Origin: Streptomyces camponoticapitis
GTDB taxonomy: Bacteria > Actinomycetota > Actinomycetes > Streptomycetales > Streptomycetaceae
Assembly (NCBI RefSeq): GCF_014646115.1
Contig: NZ_BMMV01000022.1
Coordinates: 1 to 64,000 of the forward strand
Length of the DNA: 64,000 nt
Reading direction: 5' to 3'
Below the pieces are notes generated by a model, which ran no database searches, was not told the DNA's origin, and was given only the letters and a program-made list of their open reading frames with translations. How positions within the stretch are numbered: the first letter of the stretch is position 1; each line of letters starts with the position of its first letter. The translations under genes and the position numbers were made by a program. Of the stretch, positions 42,449 to 50,796 are shown in pieces.

Positions 42449-45277
42449 TCACCCCACCGAGCTGTACGCCACCACCCCGCGCAGCACCGCGTCGACCGCC
42501 TTGCGGGCGTTCTTCGCGACCGTGCTGTTCTCGCGGGGCGCCGCGGCGGCGATCTGCCCGAGGACGTCGATCACCTGCTTGCACCAGCGGACGAAGTCGC
42601 CCGCCGGCATCTCGGCGTCGCGCAGCACCTCGTCGAGTCCCTTGCCCGACGCCCACATGTGCACGGGCCAGGCGAAGCCGAGGTCGGGCTCGCGCTGGCC
42701 GACGCCCTCCGCCTGGTTGATCTTGAAGTCCTCCTCCAGCGCGTCGAGCCGGCCCCAGATACGGACCATCTCGCCGAGCGCGGCCTTCGCCGCGCCGCTG
42801 GGCAGCCGGGGCGCCACCGCGTCGTCCGACTGGCGCGCCTCGAAGACCAACGCCGAGACGCACGCGGCCAGTTCCGCCGGGGAGAGCCCCTCCCAGACAC
42901 CCTCGCGCAGGCATTCGCTGGCCAGCAGGTCCAGTTCGCCGTAGAGCCGCGCGAGCCGCCTGCCGTTGCCCGTGACCTCGTCGGCGCGCAGATAGTCCAT
43001 CTCGGTGAGGAGGGCGACGATACGGTCGAAGGTGCGGGCGATGGTGTTCGTCCGGCCCTCGATCCGCCGCTCCAGCTGCCGGGTGTCCCGCTGCAGCCGG
43101 TGGTAGCGCTCGGCCCAGCGCGCGTGGTCCTCGCGCTCGTCGCAGCCGTGGCACGGGTGCGCGCGCAGCTCCGTGCGCAGCCGGGAGATCTCGCGGTCGT
43201 CGGCGGCCGGCGCCCGCCCCTTGCGGTGCCGCTCCGGCACGATGTGACCGGCCTTGGAGCGCAGCGCGGACGCCAGATCGCGACGCGACTGCGGCGAGCG
43301 CTGGTTGAAGCTCTTCGGGATCCGCATCCGCTCCAACGCCTCGACCGGCACCGGGAAGTCCATCGAGGCGAGCCGCTTGACCTGCCGCTCGGCGGTCAGG
43401 ACCAGCGGCCTCGGGCCGTCGTGATACTCCACGCCCCGGTGTCCGTTGGCCCGCCCGGCGGGCAGCCCGGGGTCGAGCACCAGCGCGAGCCCGGCGAACT
43501 TGCCGGTCGGGACATGGATGACATCGCCGGGCTTGAGCTTCTCCAGCGAGGAGGCCGCGGCGGCCCGCCGCTGCACGGCGCCCTGCTTGGCCAGCTCCGT
43601 CTCGCGGTCCTTGAGGTCGCGGCGCAGCCGCGCGTACTCCTCGAAGTTCCCCAAGTGGCAGGTCATGCCCTCCCGGTAGCCCTCCATCCCCTCTTCGTTC
43701 TTCTGGACCTGCCGGGAGATCCCCACCACCGACTTGTCCGCCTGGAACTGCGCGAACGAGGTCTCCAGCAGCTCGCGCGAGCGGTGACGGCCGAACTGCT
43801 GCACCAGATTGACCGCCATGTTGTACGACGGCCGGAAGCTGGAGCGCAGCGGATACGTGCGGGTGCCCGCGAGGCCCGCGAGCGCGCCCGGGTCCATGCC
43901 CCGCTGCCAGAGCACCACCGCGTGGCCCTCGACATCGATGCCACGGCGTCCGGCGCGCCCGGTCAGCTGGGTGTACTCACCGGGCGTGATGTCGGCGTGC
44001 TGCTCGCCGTTCCACTTGACGAGCTTCTCCAGGACGACGGACCTGGCCGGCATGTTGATGCCGAGCGCCAGGGTCTCCGTGGCGAACACGGCCTTGACCA
44101 GACCTCGGACGAACAGCTCCTCGACGACTTCCTTGAATGTGGGCAGCATGCCGGCGTGATGCGCGGCGATGCCCCGCTCCAGGCCCTCCAGCCACTCGTA
44201 GTACCCCAGCACATGCAGGTCCTCGGTGGGGATGGACGCGGTGCGCTCCTCCACGATCTCGCGGACCCGTGCGCGCCTGCTGTCGTCGTTGAGCCGCAGC
44301 CCGGCGTGCAGGCACTGCTGTACGGCGGCCTCGCAGCCGGCCCGGCTGAAGATGAAGGTGATGGCGGGCAGCAGGTCCTCGGCGTCGAGCCGCTCGATCA
44401 CCTCGGGCCTGCCCGGCGTCCAGATCCGGCTCCGCTGCCGGCGCTCGCGCTCCCGGTCCGCCTCCCGGACCATCTTGCCGCGACGGCGGTCGCGCGGGTT
44501 GTACGTTTTCTGGTTCTCCATCCGGGCCAGCCGGACGAGGTCGGGGTTGACCTCGCGGCGGGCCCCGCCCCGGCCGCCGTGGTCGGTGCTCTCCTCGAAA
44601 AGGTCGTACATCCGGCGGCCCGCGAAGACGTGCTGCCACAGCGGCACGGGGCGGTGCTCGGAGACGATCACCTCGGTGCTGCCACGGACGGTGTCCAGCC
44701 AGTCACCGAACTCCTCGGCGTTCGAGACCGTCGCCGACAGCGACACCAGGGTCACGGACTCGGGGAGGTGGATGATCACCTCTTCCCAGACGGCGCCCCG
44801 GAAGCGGTCGGAGAGGTAGTGCACCTCGTCCATCACGACATAGCCGAGCCCGGACAGCGACTGGGAGCCCGCGTAGAGCATGTTGCGCAGGACCTCGGTG
44901 GTCATGACGACCACCGGGGCGTCGGAATTGACGCTGTTGTCGCCGGTGAGCAGCCCGACCTTGTCCGCGCCGTAGCGTTTCACCAGGTCCGCGTACTTCT
45001 GGTTGGACAGTGCCTTGATGGGAGTGGTGTAGAAGCACTTGCGCCCCTCGGCGAGGGCCAGGTGCACGGCGAACTCGCCGACGATCGTCTTGCCGGAGCC
45101 GGTCGGCGCGGCGACCAGGACGCCCTTGCCGGACTCCAGCGCCCGGCACGCCTCGATCTGGAACGGATCGAGGCCGAAGTCGTACATCTCGCGGAACGGA
45201 GCGAGTGCGGTGGCCTGCTCGGCTGCCCGGGTCCGAGCGGCGGCGTAACGCTCGGCCGGTGTGAGGTCCTCTGTCAT
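42449..45277 (-). CDS. helY: Ski2-like DEAD/DEAH-box helicase HelY
   Basis: A 942-residue superfamily 2 helicase. Motifs in order: Q-like region FQIEACRALESGKG, Walker A APTGSGKT, TPIKALSNQKY, Walker B with DEVH (MDEVHYLSDRFRG), SLSATVSN (motif III), ATETLALGINMP and QLTGRAGRRGID (motifs V and VI). A long C-terminal region with rRNA-processing arch and DSHCT domains follows (EDFKINQAEGVGQREPDLGFAWPVHMWASGKGLDEVL), as in Mtr4/HelY. It probably unwinds structured RNA. ATG at 45277 gives the usual MTEDLTPAERYAAAR start; a GTG three codons upstream is possible. In mycobacteria helY is likewise followed by tatC-tatA-pafCB. Confidence 0.92.
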   Translation of the reverse strand: MTEDLTPAERYAAARTRAAEQATALAPFREMYDFGLDPFQIEACRALESGKGVLVAAPTGSGKTIVGEFAVHLALAEGRKCFYTTPIKALSNQKYADLVKRYGADKVGLLTGDNSVNSDAPVVVMTTEVLRNMLYAGSQSLSGLGYVVMDEVHYLSDRFRGAVWEEVIIHLPESVTLVSLSATVSNAEEFGDWLDTVRGSTEVIVSEHRPVPLWQHVFAGRRMYDLFEESTDHGGRGGARREVNPDLVRLARMENQKTYNPRDRRRGKMVREADRERERRQRSRIWTPGRPEVIERLDAEDLLPAITFIFSRAGCEAAVQQCLHAGLRLNDDSRRARVREIVEERTASIPTEDLHVLGYYEWLEGLERGIAAHHAGMLPTFKEVVEELFVRGLVKAVFATETLALGINMPARSVVLEKLVKWNGEQHADITPGEYTQLTGRAGRRGIDVEGHAVVLWQRGMDPGALAGLAGTRTYPLRSSFRPSYNMAVNLVQQFGRHRSRELLETSFAQFQADKSVVGISRQVQKNEEGMEGYREGMTCHLGNFEEYARLRRDLKDRETELAKQGAVQRRAAAASSLEKLKPGDVIHVPTGKFAGLALVLDPGLPAGRANGHRGVEYHDGPRPLVLTAERQVKRLASMDFPVPVEALERMRIPKSFNQRSPQSRRDLASALRSKAGHIVPERHRKGRAPAADDREISRLRTELRAHPCHGCDEREDHARWAERYHRLQRDTRQLERRIEGRTNTIARTFDRIVALLTEMDYLRADEVTGNGRRLARLYGELDLLASECLREGVWEGLSPAELAACVSALVFEARQSDDAVAPRLPSGAAKAALGEMVRIWGRLDALEEDFKINQAEGVGQREPDLGFAWPVHMWASGKGLDEVLRDAEMPAGDFVRWCKQVIDVLGQIAAAAPRENSTVAKNARKAVDAVLRGVVAYSSVG

Positions 45278-45322
45278 CTTGCTCACGAGCCTACCCGTCA
45301 CCTCTGACAGTCAGCGCGATCT

Positions 45323-46255
45323 TTACTGGCGAGGGAGCGCGGCCCCTGCGCGGCCCGGCACCGGGCAGCGGCCGAGCACCCGTACGGCCCCGGCGACGCA
45401 CTCGGCGGTCAGCGGCAGCGGGCCGAGCGGCTCCCCGTCGGCGTAGCCGGTGAGGCCGGGCGCGGCAAGGATGATCCTCGCGGTGCGGTGGACGGTGACC
45501 TTGGGGTGGCTGAGGTGTGTGCCCCGGTAGACCTTCGGGAAGACCTTCAGCAGCGTGGCGCGCCCGCAGTCCCCGACGACCGTCACGTCGAAGAGCCCGT
45601 CGTCCATGGCGGCGTCCGCGCAGATCCGCATGCCGCCTCCGTAGGAGGGGCCGTTCCCGACGGCGATCAGGGTGGCCTCGATCTCCCGCTCGATGCCGTC
45701 GTCCAGGGTCATGCGGTACGGGACGGGCCTGAAGGCGGCCAGTTCGGCCACCATCGCCAGGTCGTACTTGAGACGGCCGTTCGGCCGGCGCATACGGTTG
45801 CCGCGGTCGTTGACCCGGGAGTCGAAACCGGAGGCCAGGACGGTCCCGAACCAGCGGTCCCCGACCCGCCCCAGGTCCAGCTCCCGGATGCCGTCGTTCT
45901 TGAGCGCGTCGGCCGCGATCCGGCCCGCCTCGGCGGGGTCCCGGAGCGGCAGGCCGAGCGCCCGGCCGAAGTCGTTGCCCGTGCCGGCGGCGACGACGCC
46001 GAGCGGGGTGTCCGTACCGGCCACGGCCTGGAGGGCGAGGGAGACCAGACCGTCCCCGCCGACGGCGATCAGGGCGCCGGTTCCGGCCGCGACGGCCTCC
46101 CGTGCGCGCCGCAGCGCGTCGTCCGCGTCGCCACCGAGCACCGTACGGACGGAGTATCCGGCGTCCCGGAGCGCGCGGGCGGCCGGCTGGGCGGCACGGG
46201 CGCCCCTGCCGCGGCCCGCGGTGGGATTGACGAAGAGGCTGATCTCGGCGGTCAC
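45323..46255 (-). CDS. diacylglycerol kinase-family lipid kinase
   Basis: A 310-residue DAGK_cat protein. The nucleotide-binding signatures are VNPTAGRGRGA near the N-terminus, VGGDGLVSLALQAV (GGDG) and AAGTGNDFGRALGLP (GTGNDF). The C-terminal beta domain includes FDVTVVGDCGRATLLKVFPKVYRGTH. It phosphorylates a lipid such as diacylglycerol, returning it to phospholipid synthesis; sphingosine- or undecaprenol-type substrates are less likely. The start is GTG at 46255, three bases from the tatC stop, so it is coupled to the tat operon. It lies between tatC and helY, where mycobacteria have no such gene. Confidence 0.88.
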   Translation of the reverse strand: MTAEISLFVNPTAGRGRGARAAQPAARALRDAGYSVRTVLGGDADDALRRAREAVAAGTGALIAVGGDGLVSLALQAVAGTDTPLGVVAAGTGNDFGRALGLPLRDPAEAGRIAADALKNDGIRELDLGRVGDRWFGTVLASGFDSRVNDRGNRMRRPNGRLKYDLAMVAELAAFRPVPYRMTLDDGIEREIEATLIAVGNGPSYGGGMRICADAAMDDGLFDVTVVGDCGRATLLKVFPKVYRGTHLSHPKVTVHRTARIILAAPGLTGYADGEPLGPLPLTAECVAGAVRVLGRCPVPGRAGAALPRQ

Positions 46256-46258
46256 GGA

Positions 46259-47194
46259 TCAGGTGACGTCGTCGTAACCGTTCACCCGGGCCGTACGGTT
46301 GCTGTCCTGCTCGGGCAGCGCGGCAACCGACGAGACGGGTTCGACGCTGCCGACGCTCTCCGGGGTGTGGTCAAGATCGGACGCCTCGTCGTCGTCCAGC
46401 CCGGCGTCGGGGTTGTTGCGGCGCCTGCGCCGGTCGTTCAGCAGGGAGAAGGCGACCGCTCCGAAGTAGAGGACGACGATCGGCCCGGCCAGCGCGAGCA
46501 TGCCGACGGGGTCCGTGGTCGGGGTGACGACGGCGCCGAAGACGAAGACGCCCATCACGACGGCCCGCCACCATCCGGCCATCCGGCGGCCGGTCACGAC
46601 ACCGGTCATGTTGAGCATGACCAGGATGAGCGGCAGCTCGAAGGCGAGGCCGAAGACCAGCACCATGCGGGTGGTGAAGTCGATGACCTCTTCGAGGGAG
46701 AGGATGTTCGACGAGCCCGTCGGCGTCAGGCTGAGCAGCACCTTGAGGCTGATCGGGAGGATCACGTACGCCAGGTAGGCACCGGCCGCGAAGAGGGGCA
46801 CGGCGGTCGCGACGAACCCGTATGTGTACTTCTTCTCGTTCTTGTGCAGACCGGGGGCGATGAAGGCCCAGAGCTGGTAGAGCCAGACCGGGCTGGCGCC
46901 GATGATGCCGGCCGTGAGGCTGACCCGGATCGTGGTGGTGAACGGCGCGGTGATCGTGTTGAAGGAGACGAGCGCGCAGTTGCCGCCGTCGCTGTCCTCG
47001 AAGCCGTCCTTGCACGCGGGCACGGTCTCGGCGAAGAACGTCATGATCGGCTCGCTGTAGACCGCCGCCACGATCGACACGACGATGATCGCGAGGATCC
47101 CTTTCGACAGCCGGTTGCGCAGCTCACGAAGATGCTCCACGAGCGGCATGCGCCCCTCGGGATCCTTCTCTTCTGTGCGGGCAGACTTGGGCAA
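46259..47194 (-). CDS. tatC: Sec-independent translocase subunit TatC
   Basis: The 311-residue TatC receptor for twin-arginine signal peptides, with six membrane helices. MPLVEHLRELRNRLSKGILAI, ITAPFTTTIRVSLTAG, YQLWAFIAPGLHKNEKKY and FGLAFELPLILVMLNMTGV are signature segments, including the conserved glutamate and proline residues of the signal-binding site. An acidic cytoplasmic C-terminal tail of about 60 residues (rich in Asp/Glu) is extra compared with E. coli. The start appears to be TTG at 47194, after GAGGACG. Co-transcribed with tatA upstream. At least three Tat substrates are encoded in this window. Confidence 0.95.
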   Translation of the reverse strand: MPKSARTEEKDPEGRMPLVEHLRELRNRLSKGILAIIVVSIVAAVYSEPIMTFFAETVPACKDGFEDSDGGNCALVSFNTITAPFTTTIRVSLTAGIIGASPVWLYQLWAFIAPGLHKNEKKYTYGFVATAVPLFAAGAYLAYVILPISLKVLLSLTPTGSSNILSLEEVIDFTTRMVLVFGLAFELPLILVMLNMTGVVTGRRMAGWWRAVVMGVFVFGAVVTPTTDPVGMLALAGPIVVLYFGAVAFSLLNDRRRRRNNPDAGLDDDEASDLDHTPESVGSVEPVSSVAALPEQDSNRTARVNGYDDVT

Positions 47195-47261
47195 CCCACG
47201 TCCTCATCTCGTGCGGCAGGCCGTCACCGTGCCCGGTGCGTGCATCGGCCCAGGGGTCGGA

Positions 47262-47555
47262 TCAGCGCTTGGTCGAGTCGGTCGGCTCGGCGACGGGGCG
47301 CGAGTTGGTGACATCGCCGGGCGCGGCCTGGATCGTCCGGGGCGCGGGCTGGTCCGGGTCGGCGGAGGCGGTCGGCGGGTCCGTGGGAGCGGTGCCGCTC
47401 TTGTTGTCGTCGGACTTCATCGCCTTCGCCTCGCTCTTGAGGATGCGCGCCGACTTGCCGAGTGAACGGGCCATGTCGGGCAGCTTCTTGGCGCCGAAGA
47501 GCAGGATGATGACGACAAGAATGAGGATGATCTCGGTGGGGCCGAGCCTACCCAT
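47262..47555 (-). CDS. tatA: Sec-independent translocase subunit TatA
   Basis: A 97-residue TatA with the single N-terminal helix GPTEIILILVVIILLFGAKKLPDMARSLGKS, the FGxxKLP hinge and an amphipathic helix, followed by a Pro/Asp-rich tail. TatA forms the translocation pore with TatC. The start is ATG at 47555 with GAAGG upstream; a further six codons are open but lack a better site. It lies 67 bp upstream of tatC on the same strand. Normal in size and sequence. Confidence 0.95.
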   Translation of the reverse strand: MGRLGPTEIILILVVIILLFGAKKLPDMARSLGKSARILKSEAKAMKSDDNKSGTAPTDPPTASADPDQPAPRTIQAAPGDVTNSRPVAEPTDSTKR

Positions 47556-47761
47556 AGCGATTACCTTCTTCACCGAGGCGACAGGAGTCTTGGACGACAG
47601 CCGGACAGTTGTCTGACCACCGTGCTGGCAGCGATCGTAACCCGCAGGGGTAAACGCAGGGCAATGCCTGTGCGTACTCCCTACGACGGCCCCCGCCTCC
47701 AGTCCGAGACCGCTTCGTCACCCTACCGCCCGAACTGGTGATGGAGGGAGGGTGCATTCAT

Positions 47762-47959
47762 TTATCGGATGGCATCGCCGGTCTTCGCGAGATGGGTGGC
47801 GGCCATCTCCAGCTCCTCGGCCGCCTGGTTGATCCGCCGTGTGGTGGAGGCGACCTGGTGGCCGAGGCGCCGGGCCTCGACGAAGACACGGACCGCGAGG
47901 ACGCCGAGCACGGTCAGTCCGCAGAAGCCGAGGGCGATGGCGAGCATGGGCCAGAACAC
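47762..47959 (-). CDS. small single-pass membrane protein
   Basis: A 65-residue protein: one N-terminal helix (MLAIALGFCGLTVLGVLAVRVFVEA) then an amphipathic, probably coiled-coil segment (HQVASTTRRINQAAEELEMAATHLAKTG), the layout of short DUF948-like proteins. Function unknown. The start is GTG at 47959, with GGGGAAAGG upstream. It lies between the zinc-ribbon gene and tatA on the same strand, so it may be co-transcribed with the pafBC/tat group. Confidence 0.7.
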   Translation of the reverse strand: MFWPMLAIALGFCGLTVLGVLAVRVFVEARRLGHQVASTTRRINQAAEELEMAATHLAKTGDAIR

Positions 47960-47976
47960 GCGAGGAAGCCTTTCCC

Positions 47977-48237
47977 CTAGAGGGTCGAATGCAGGCGCAG
48001 GGTCCGTACGCCGGCACCCAGTAGCAGTTCGACGATGCGTTCACCGGCGGGTTTGCGCACCGCCGTCTCGCACTCGGGGCAGGTGAACGAGTAGAAGGTC
48101 GTACGGCGGCCGGCGCCGATCGCGAGCCGCAGCGCGCCGGCCGAGAGTTCGAAGCGGGCCCGGCACTCGGGGCAGGCGGCCCGGAAGAGGACCGGCACCA
48201 TGGATGCCGAAGCCGAGAAACCAGCCATCACGGACAT
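47977..48237 (-). CDS. small zinc-ribbon-like protein
   Basis: An 86-residue protein with two CPEC motifs 33 residues apart (AACPECRARFELS and FTCPECETAVRKP), a probable zinc ribbon of the treble-clef or rubredoxin-like type. The basic RLAIGAGRRTTFYS segment lies between them. No enzyme motif is visible; nucleic-acid or protein binding is likely. ATG at 48237 with GGGGGAT immediately upstream. It follows pafC by 14 bp, so it is part of the pafB-pafC transcript. Confidence 0.75.
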   Translation of the reverse strand: MSVMAGFSASASMVPVLFRAACPECRARFELSAGALRLAIGAGRRTTFYSFTCPECETAVRKPAGERIVELLLGAGVRTLRLHSTL

Positions 48238-48251
48238 ATCCCCCAAATCCC

Positions 48252-49220
48252 CTAGTTGTGTCGGTAGTCGCCCGCGTCGTACGCCGCCAATGCCTCGCCC
48301 GCCGCCAGCCGCGCGCTCTCCGCGAGCTCCGGCGGCGAGGTGATCCGCCCGTCCCTGCCCAGACGCAGCGCGAGCCGCCGCAGCGAGGCGGGCGCCGGCG
48401 TACGCAGCGTGATCCGCAATCCGCCGTCGGGCAGTTCCTCGGCGCTGTCGTGCGGGTAGTACTCGGCGACCCAGCGCCCGCCGGGGCCGACCTCGACCAC
48501 CACCTCGGGATCCTCGGCAGCCGGCTGCACCAGCCCCTCGGACAGGTCACGCAGCTCCAGCTCCGGCGGCGCGGCAGGCTCGTCGAGCAGCCTGATCTCG
48601 GCGACCCGGTCGAGCCGGAACGTACGCCGCGCCTCGGAGAGCCGGCACCAGGCCTCCATGTACGTGTGGCCCACGGCGAACAGCCTGATCGGGTCCACCT
48701 CACGCTCGGTCAGCTCGTCCCGCGCCGGGGAGTAGTAGCGCAGCCAGAGCCGGCGCCGCTCGGAGATGGCCCGGTCCACGTCGGCGAAGACGCCGCCCTC
48801 GGACTCGAAGGTGACCGAGAGCCGGGAGCTGGCACCCGCCGCCTCACCGGCGGCGGCCTCCAGCTTGGCGGTGGCCCGCAGCAGCGCCTGCCGGTCGCTC
48901 TCCCGCAGCCCCGGCAGCGTGGCGACGGCGCGGGCGGCCACCAGCAGCGCGGTGGCCTCGTCCGCGGCGAGCCGCAGCGGCTCGGCGACGTCGTCCGGGT
49001 TGTGCCACCAGATGCGGTCGCCGTCGGTGTCGATGTCGAGGAGGTCGCCCCCGCGGAAACTCGTCCCGCACATGGGCAGCACGTCGAGGTCCGAGATGAG
49101 CTCGTCCTCGGTGATCCCGAAGGCGCGGGCGACGTCCTGGACGTGCGCGCCCGGGCGCTCGCGCAGATACGTCACCAGGGAGAGCATCCGGCGGGTCTGG
49201 TCGATGGCGTTGGCTGCCAT
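48252..49220 (-). CDS. pafC: WYL-domain DNA-damage regulator PafC
   Basis: A 322-residue regulator with an N-terminal winged helix (about residues 5-65; TRRMLSLVTYLRERPGAHVQDVARAFGITEDELISDLDVL), a central WYL domain (about 140-220; AISERRRLWLRYYSPARDELTEREVDPIRLF) and a C-terminal WCX extension. With PafB it forms the heterodimeric activator of the RecA/LexA-independent DNA-damage response known from mycobacteria, where it probably senses single-stranded DNA through the WYL domain. ATG at 49220. It follows pafB by 18 bp on the same strand. Confidence 0.92.
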   Translation of the reverse strand: MAANAIDQTRRMLSLVTYLRERPGAHVQDVARAFGITEDELISDLDVLPMCGTSFRGGDLLDIDTDGDRIWWHNPDDVAEPLRLAADEATALLVAARAVATLPGLRESDRQALLRATAKLEAAAGEAAGASSRLSVTFESEGGVFADVDRAISERRRLWLRYYSPARDELTEREVDPIRLFAVGHTYMEAWCRLSEARRTFRLDRVAEIRLLDEPAAPPELELRDLSEGLVQPAAEDPEVVVEVGPGGRWVAEYYPHDSAEELPDGGLRITLRTPAPASLRRLALRLGRDGRITSPPELAESARLAAGEALAAYDAGDYRHN

Positions 49221-49238
49221 GGTGTGTTCGAAGTCCCC

Positions 49239-50195
49239 TCAGGCCTTGGCCACGGCGCGCAGCCGGTCCACGACGTCGGCCCGCAGGTCCGCGGGCTCCA
49301 GCACGACCACGTCGGGGCCGAACTCCACCAGCCAGGCGTCCAGGCCGTGGCCGTACGGGATCTCCAACTCGTCCCAGCCGTCGCCCAGTTCCCGGGAGGA
49401 CACCGCCCTGGCGCGCAGCGGATACCCGCTCTCGGAACGGAGCCGGATCAGGGCCGAGCGCGTGGCCGTCTCCCCGGCCCAGGTCTCGACCGTCTCGCGC
49501 ACGGTGACCACGTCGGGTACGGGCGCGGTGAACTGCCCCGTCCTGGAACGGACCCGTCCGCTGATCCGGGAGAGCCGGAAGACCCGCTCCGCCCTGCGCT
49601 CCCGGTCCCAGCCGGCCAGATACCAGTGGCCCCGCCAGCACTCCAGGGTCCATGGCTCGACCTGGCGCTGCTCGGGCTTGGCGGCGTTGGCCTTGCGGTA
49701 GTCGAAGACCACGGGCCTGCGGTCGCGGCAGGCGAGCATCAGCGGCTCGAACGCGGCCTCGTGGACGGGGATGCGCGGCTCCAGGGCGCTGTGGTGCGCC
49801 TCGTACGAGTCCTCGGCCTCCGGCATGCCCGCTGCCCGCAGCTTCTGGAGCGCGCCGCTGGCGGCGCCCGCGAGCCTGGCCTGCTGCCAGACCTTGGCGG
49901 CGAGACCGAGCGCGGCGGCCTCCTCGGCGTCCAGGGTGATGGCGGGGAGCCGGTTGCTGTCCCGGCGGGCGAGATAGCCGGTCTCGCCGTCCAGATTCTC
50001 CACCGTCTCGATGACCAGACCGAGTTCGCGCAGATCATCCTTGTCCCGCTCGAACATCCGGTTGAAGGAGTCGTCGGAGCCGGCTTCCAGATATGCCTCG
50101 ATGGACTCGCGCAGCTCGCGCTTGCTGAGCGGGCGCCGGGTGCCGAGCAGGCACAGCGCGAGATTCATCAACCGCTCGGCCTTGGCAATGGCCAT
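49239..50195 (-). CDS. pafB: WYL-domain DNA-damage regulator PafB
   Basis: A 318-residue paralogue of PafC: winged helix (AKAERLMNLALCLLGTRRPLSKRELRESIEAY), WYL domain (LMLACRDRRPVVFDYRKANAAKPEQRQVEPWTLECWRGHWYLAGWDRERRAERVFRLSRI) and WCX domain. PafB and PafC act together as an activator; they are named for sitting with pafA but control DNA repair genes rather than pupylation. ATG at 50195, giving MAIAKAERLMNLALCLLGTR; the frame continues upstream without homology. First gene of pafB-pafC-zinc ribbon. Confidence 0.92.
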   Translation of the reverse strand: MAIAKAERLMNLALCLLGTRRPLSKRELRESIEAYLEAGSDDSFNRMFERDKDDLRELGLVIETVENLDGETGYLARRDSNRLPAITLDAEEAAALGLAAKVWQQARLAGAASGALQKLRAAGMPEAEDSYEAHHSALEPRIPVHEAAFEPLMLACRDRRPVVFDYRKANAAKPEQRQVEPWTLECWRGHWYLAGWDRERRAERVFRLSRISGRVRSRTGQFTAPVPDVVTVRETVETWAGETATRSALIRLRSESGYPLRARAVSSRELGDGWDELEIPYGHGLDAWLVEFGPDVVVLEPADLRADVVDRLRAVAKA

Positions 50196-50269
50196 CGACG
50201 CCCTACACCTCATCTGATAGTGCCGGATCCGCGCGTCGACCGTACCGCCCGGCGGTCCCGCGGCAAAAG

Positions 50270-50303
50270 CCGAGGGCCCACGCCGGACAGCATGGGCCCT
50301 CGG
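50270..50303 (-). terminator. Rho-independent terminator after the FKBP gene
   Basis: A perfect 11-bp stem (CCGAGGGCCCA at 50270-50280 with 50293-50303), 12-base loop, followed on the minus strand by GGCTTTTGCC. It separates the cytosolic FKBP transcript from pafB. Confidence 0.8.
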
Positions 50304-50378
50304 TGTGTCCGTATGTGATCGGACAGGTGCGTCATTCCGCCGACAACGTCGGTCGGAGACCACGACCGGACGCGTCGA

Positions 50379-50753
50379 TCAGACGGAGACGAGATCGCAG
50401 ACGAAGATCAGCGTCTCGCCCGGGGCGATGGCACCGCCGCCCGCGCCACGCTCGCCGTACGCGAGGTGCGAGGGAATCGTCAGCTGACGACGCCCGCCGA
50501 CCTTCATGCCCTGGACACCCTGGTCCCAGCCGGAGATGACCTGTCCGAGACCGAGCTGGAACGACAGCGGCGTACCGCGGTTCCAGGAGGCGTCGAATTC
50601 CTCGCCGGTGGAGAAGGCCACGCCCACGTAGTGGACGGAGACGGTGTCGCCCGCCTTGGCCACGGCGCCATCGCCCTCCCAGATGTCCTTGATCTCCAGG
50701 TCGGCCGGCGGCTCGCCACCCGGGAAGTCGATCTCGGGCTTCTCGATGCTCAC
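50379..50753 (-). CDS. FKBP-type peptidyl-prolyl cis-trans isomerase
   Basis: A 124-residue single-domain cytosolic FKBP. VSVHYVGVAFSTGEEFDASWNRGTPLSFQLG, VISGWDQGVQGMKVGGRRQL and IPSHLAYGERGAGGGAIAPGETLIFVCDLV contain all the FK506-binding-fold residues, including Tyr, Phe, Asp, Trp, Tyr and Phe of the pocket. It speeds proline isomerisation in protein folding. GTG start at 50753 with GAGGAGC upstream. It lies 43 bp downstream of the tandem-FKBP lipoprotein, probably in one transcript ending at the 50270 terminator. Confidence 0.95.
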   Translation of the reverse strand: MSIEKPEIDFPGGEPPADLEIKDIWEGDGAVAKAGDTVSVHYVGVAFSTGEEFDASWNRGTPLSFQLGLGQVISGWDQGVQGMKVGGRRQLTIPSHLAYGERGAGGGAIAPGETLIFVCDLVSV

Positions 50754-50796
50754 TGAACTGCTCCTCTAAATGATGAACGGGGCAACCGGGACAGTC

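Noticed and set aside
42659..45307. An 882-codon open frame opposite helY
   Set aside because: Antisense shadow of the helicase; no ribosome site, motif or plausible protein composition.
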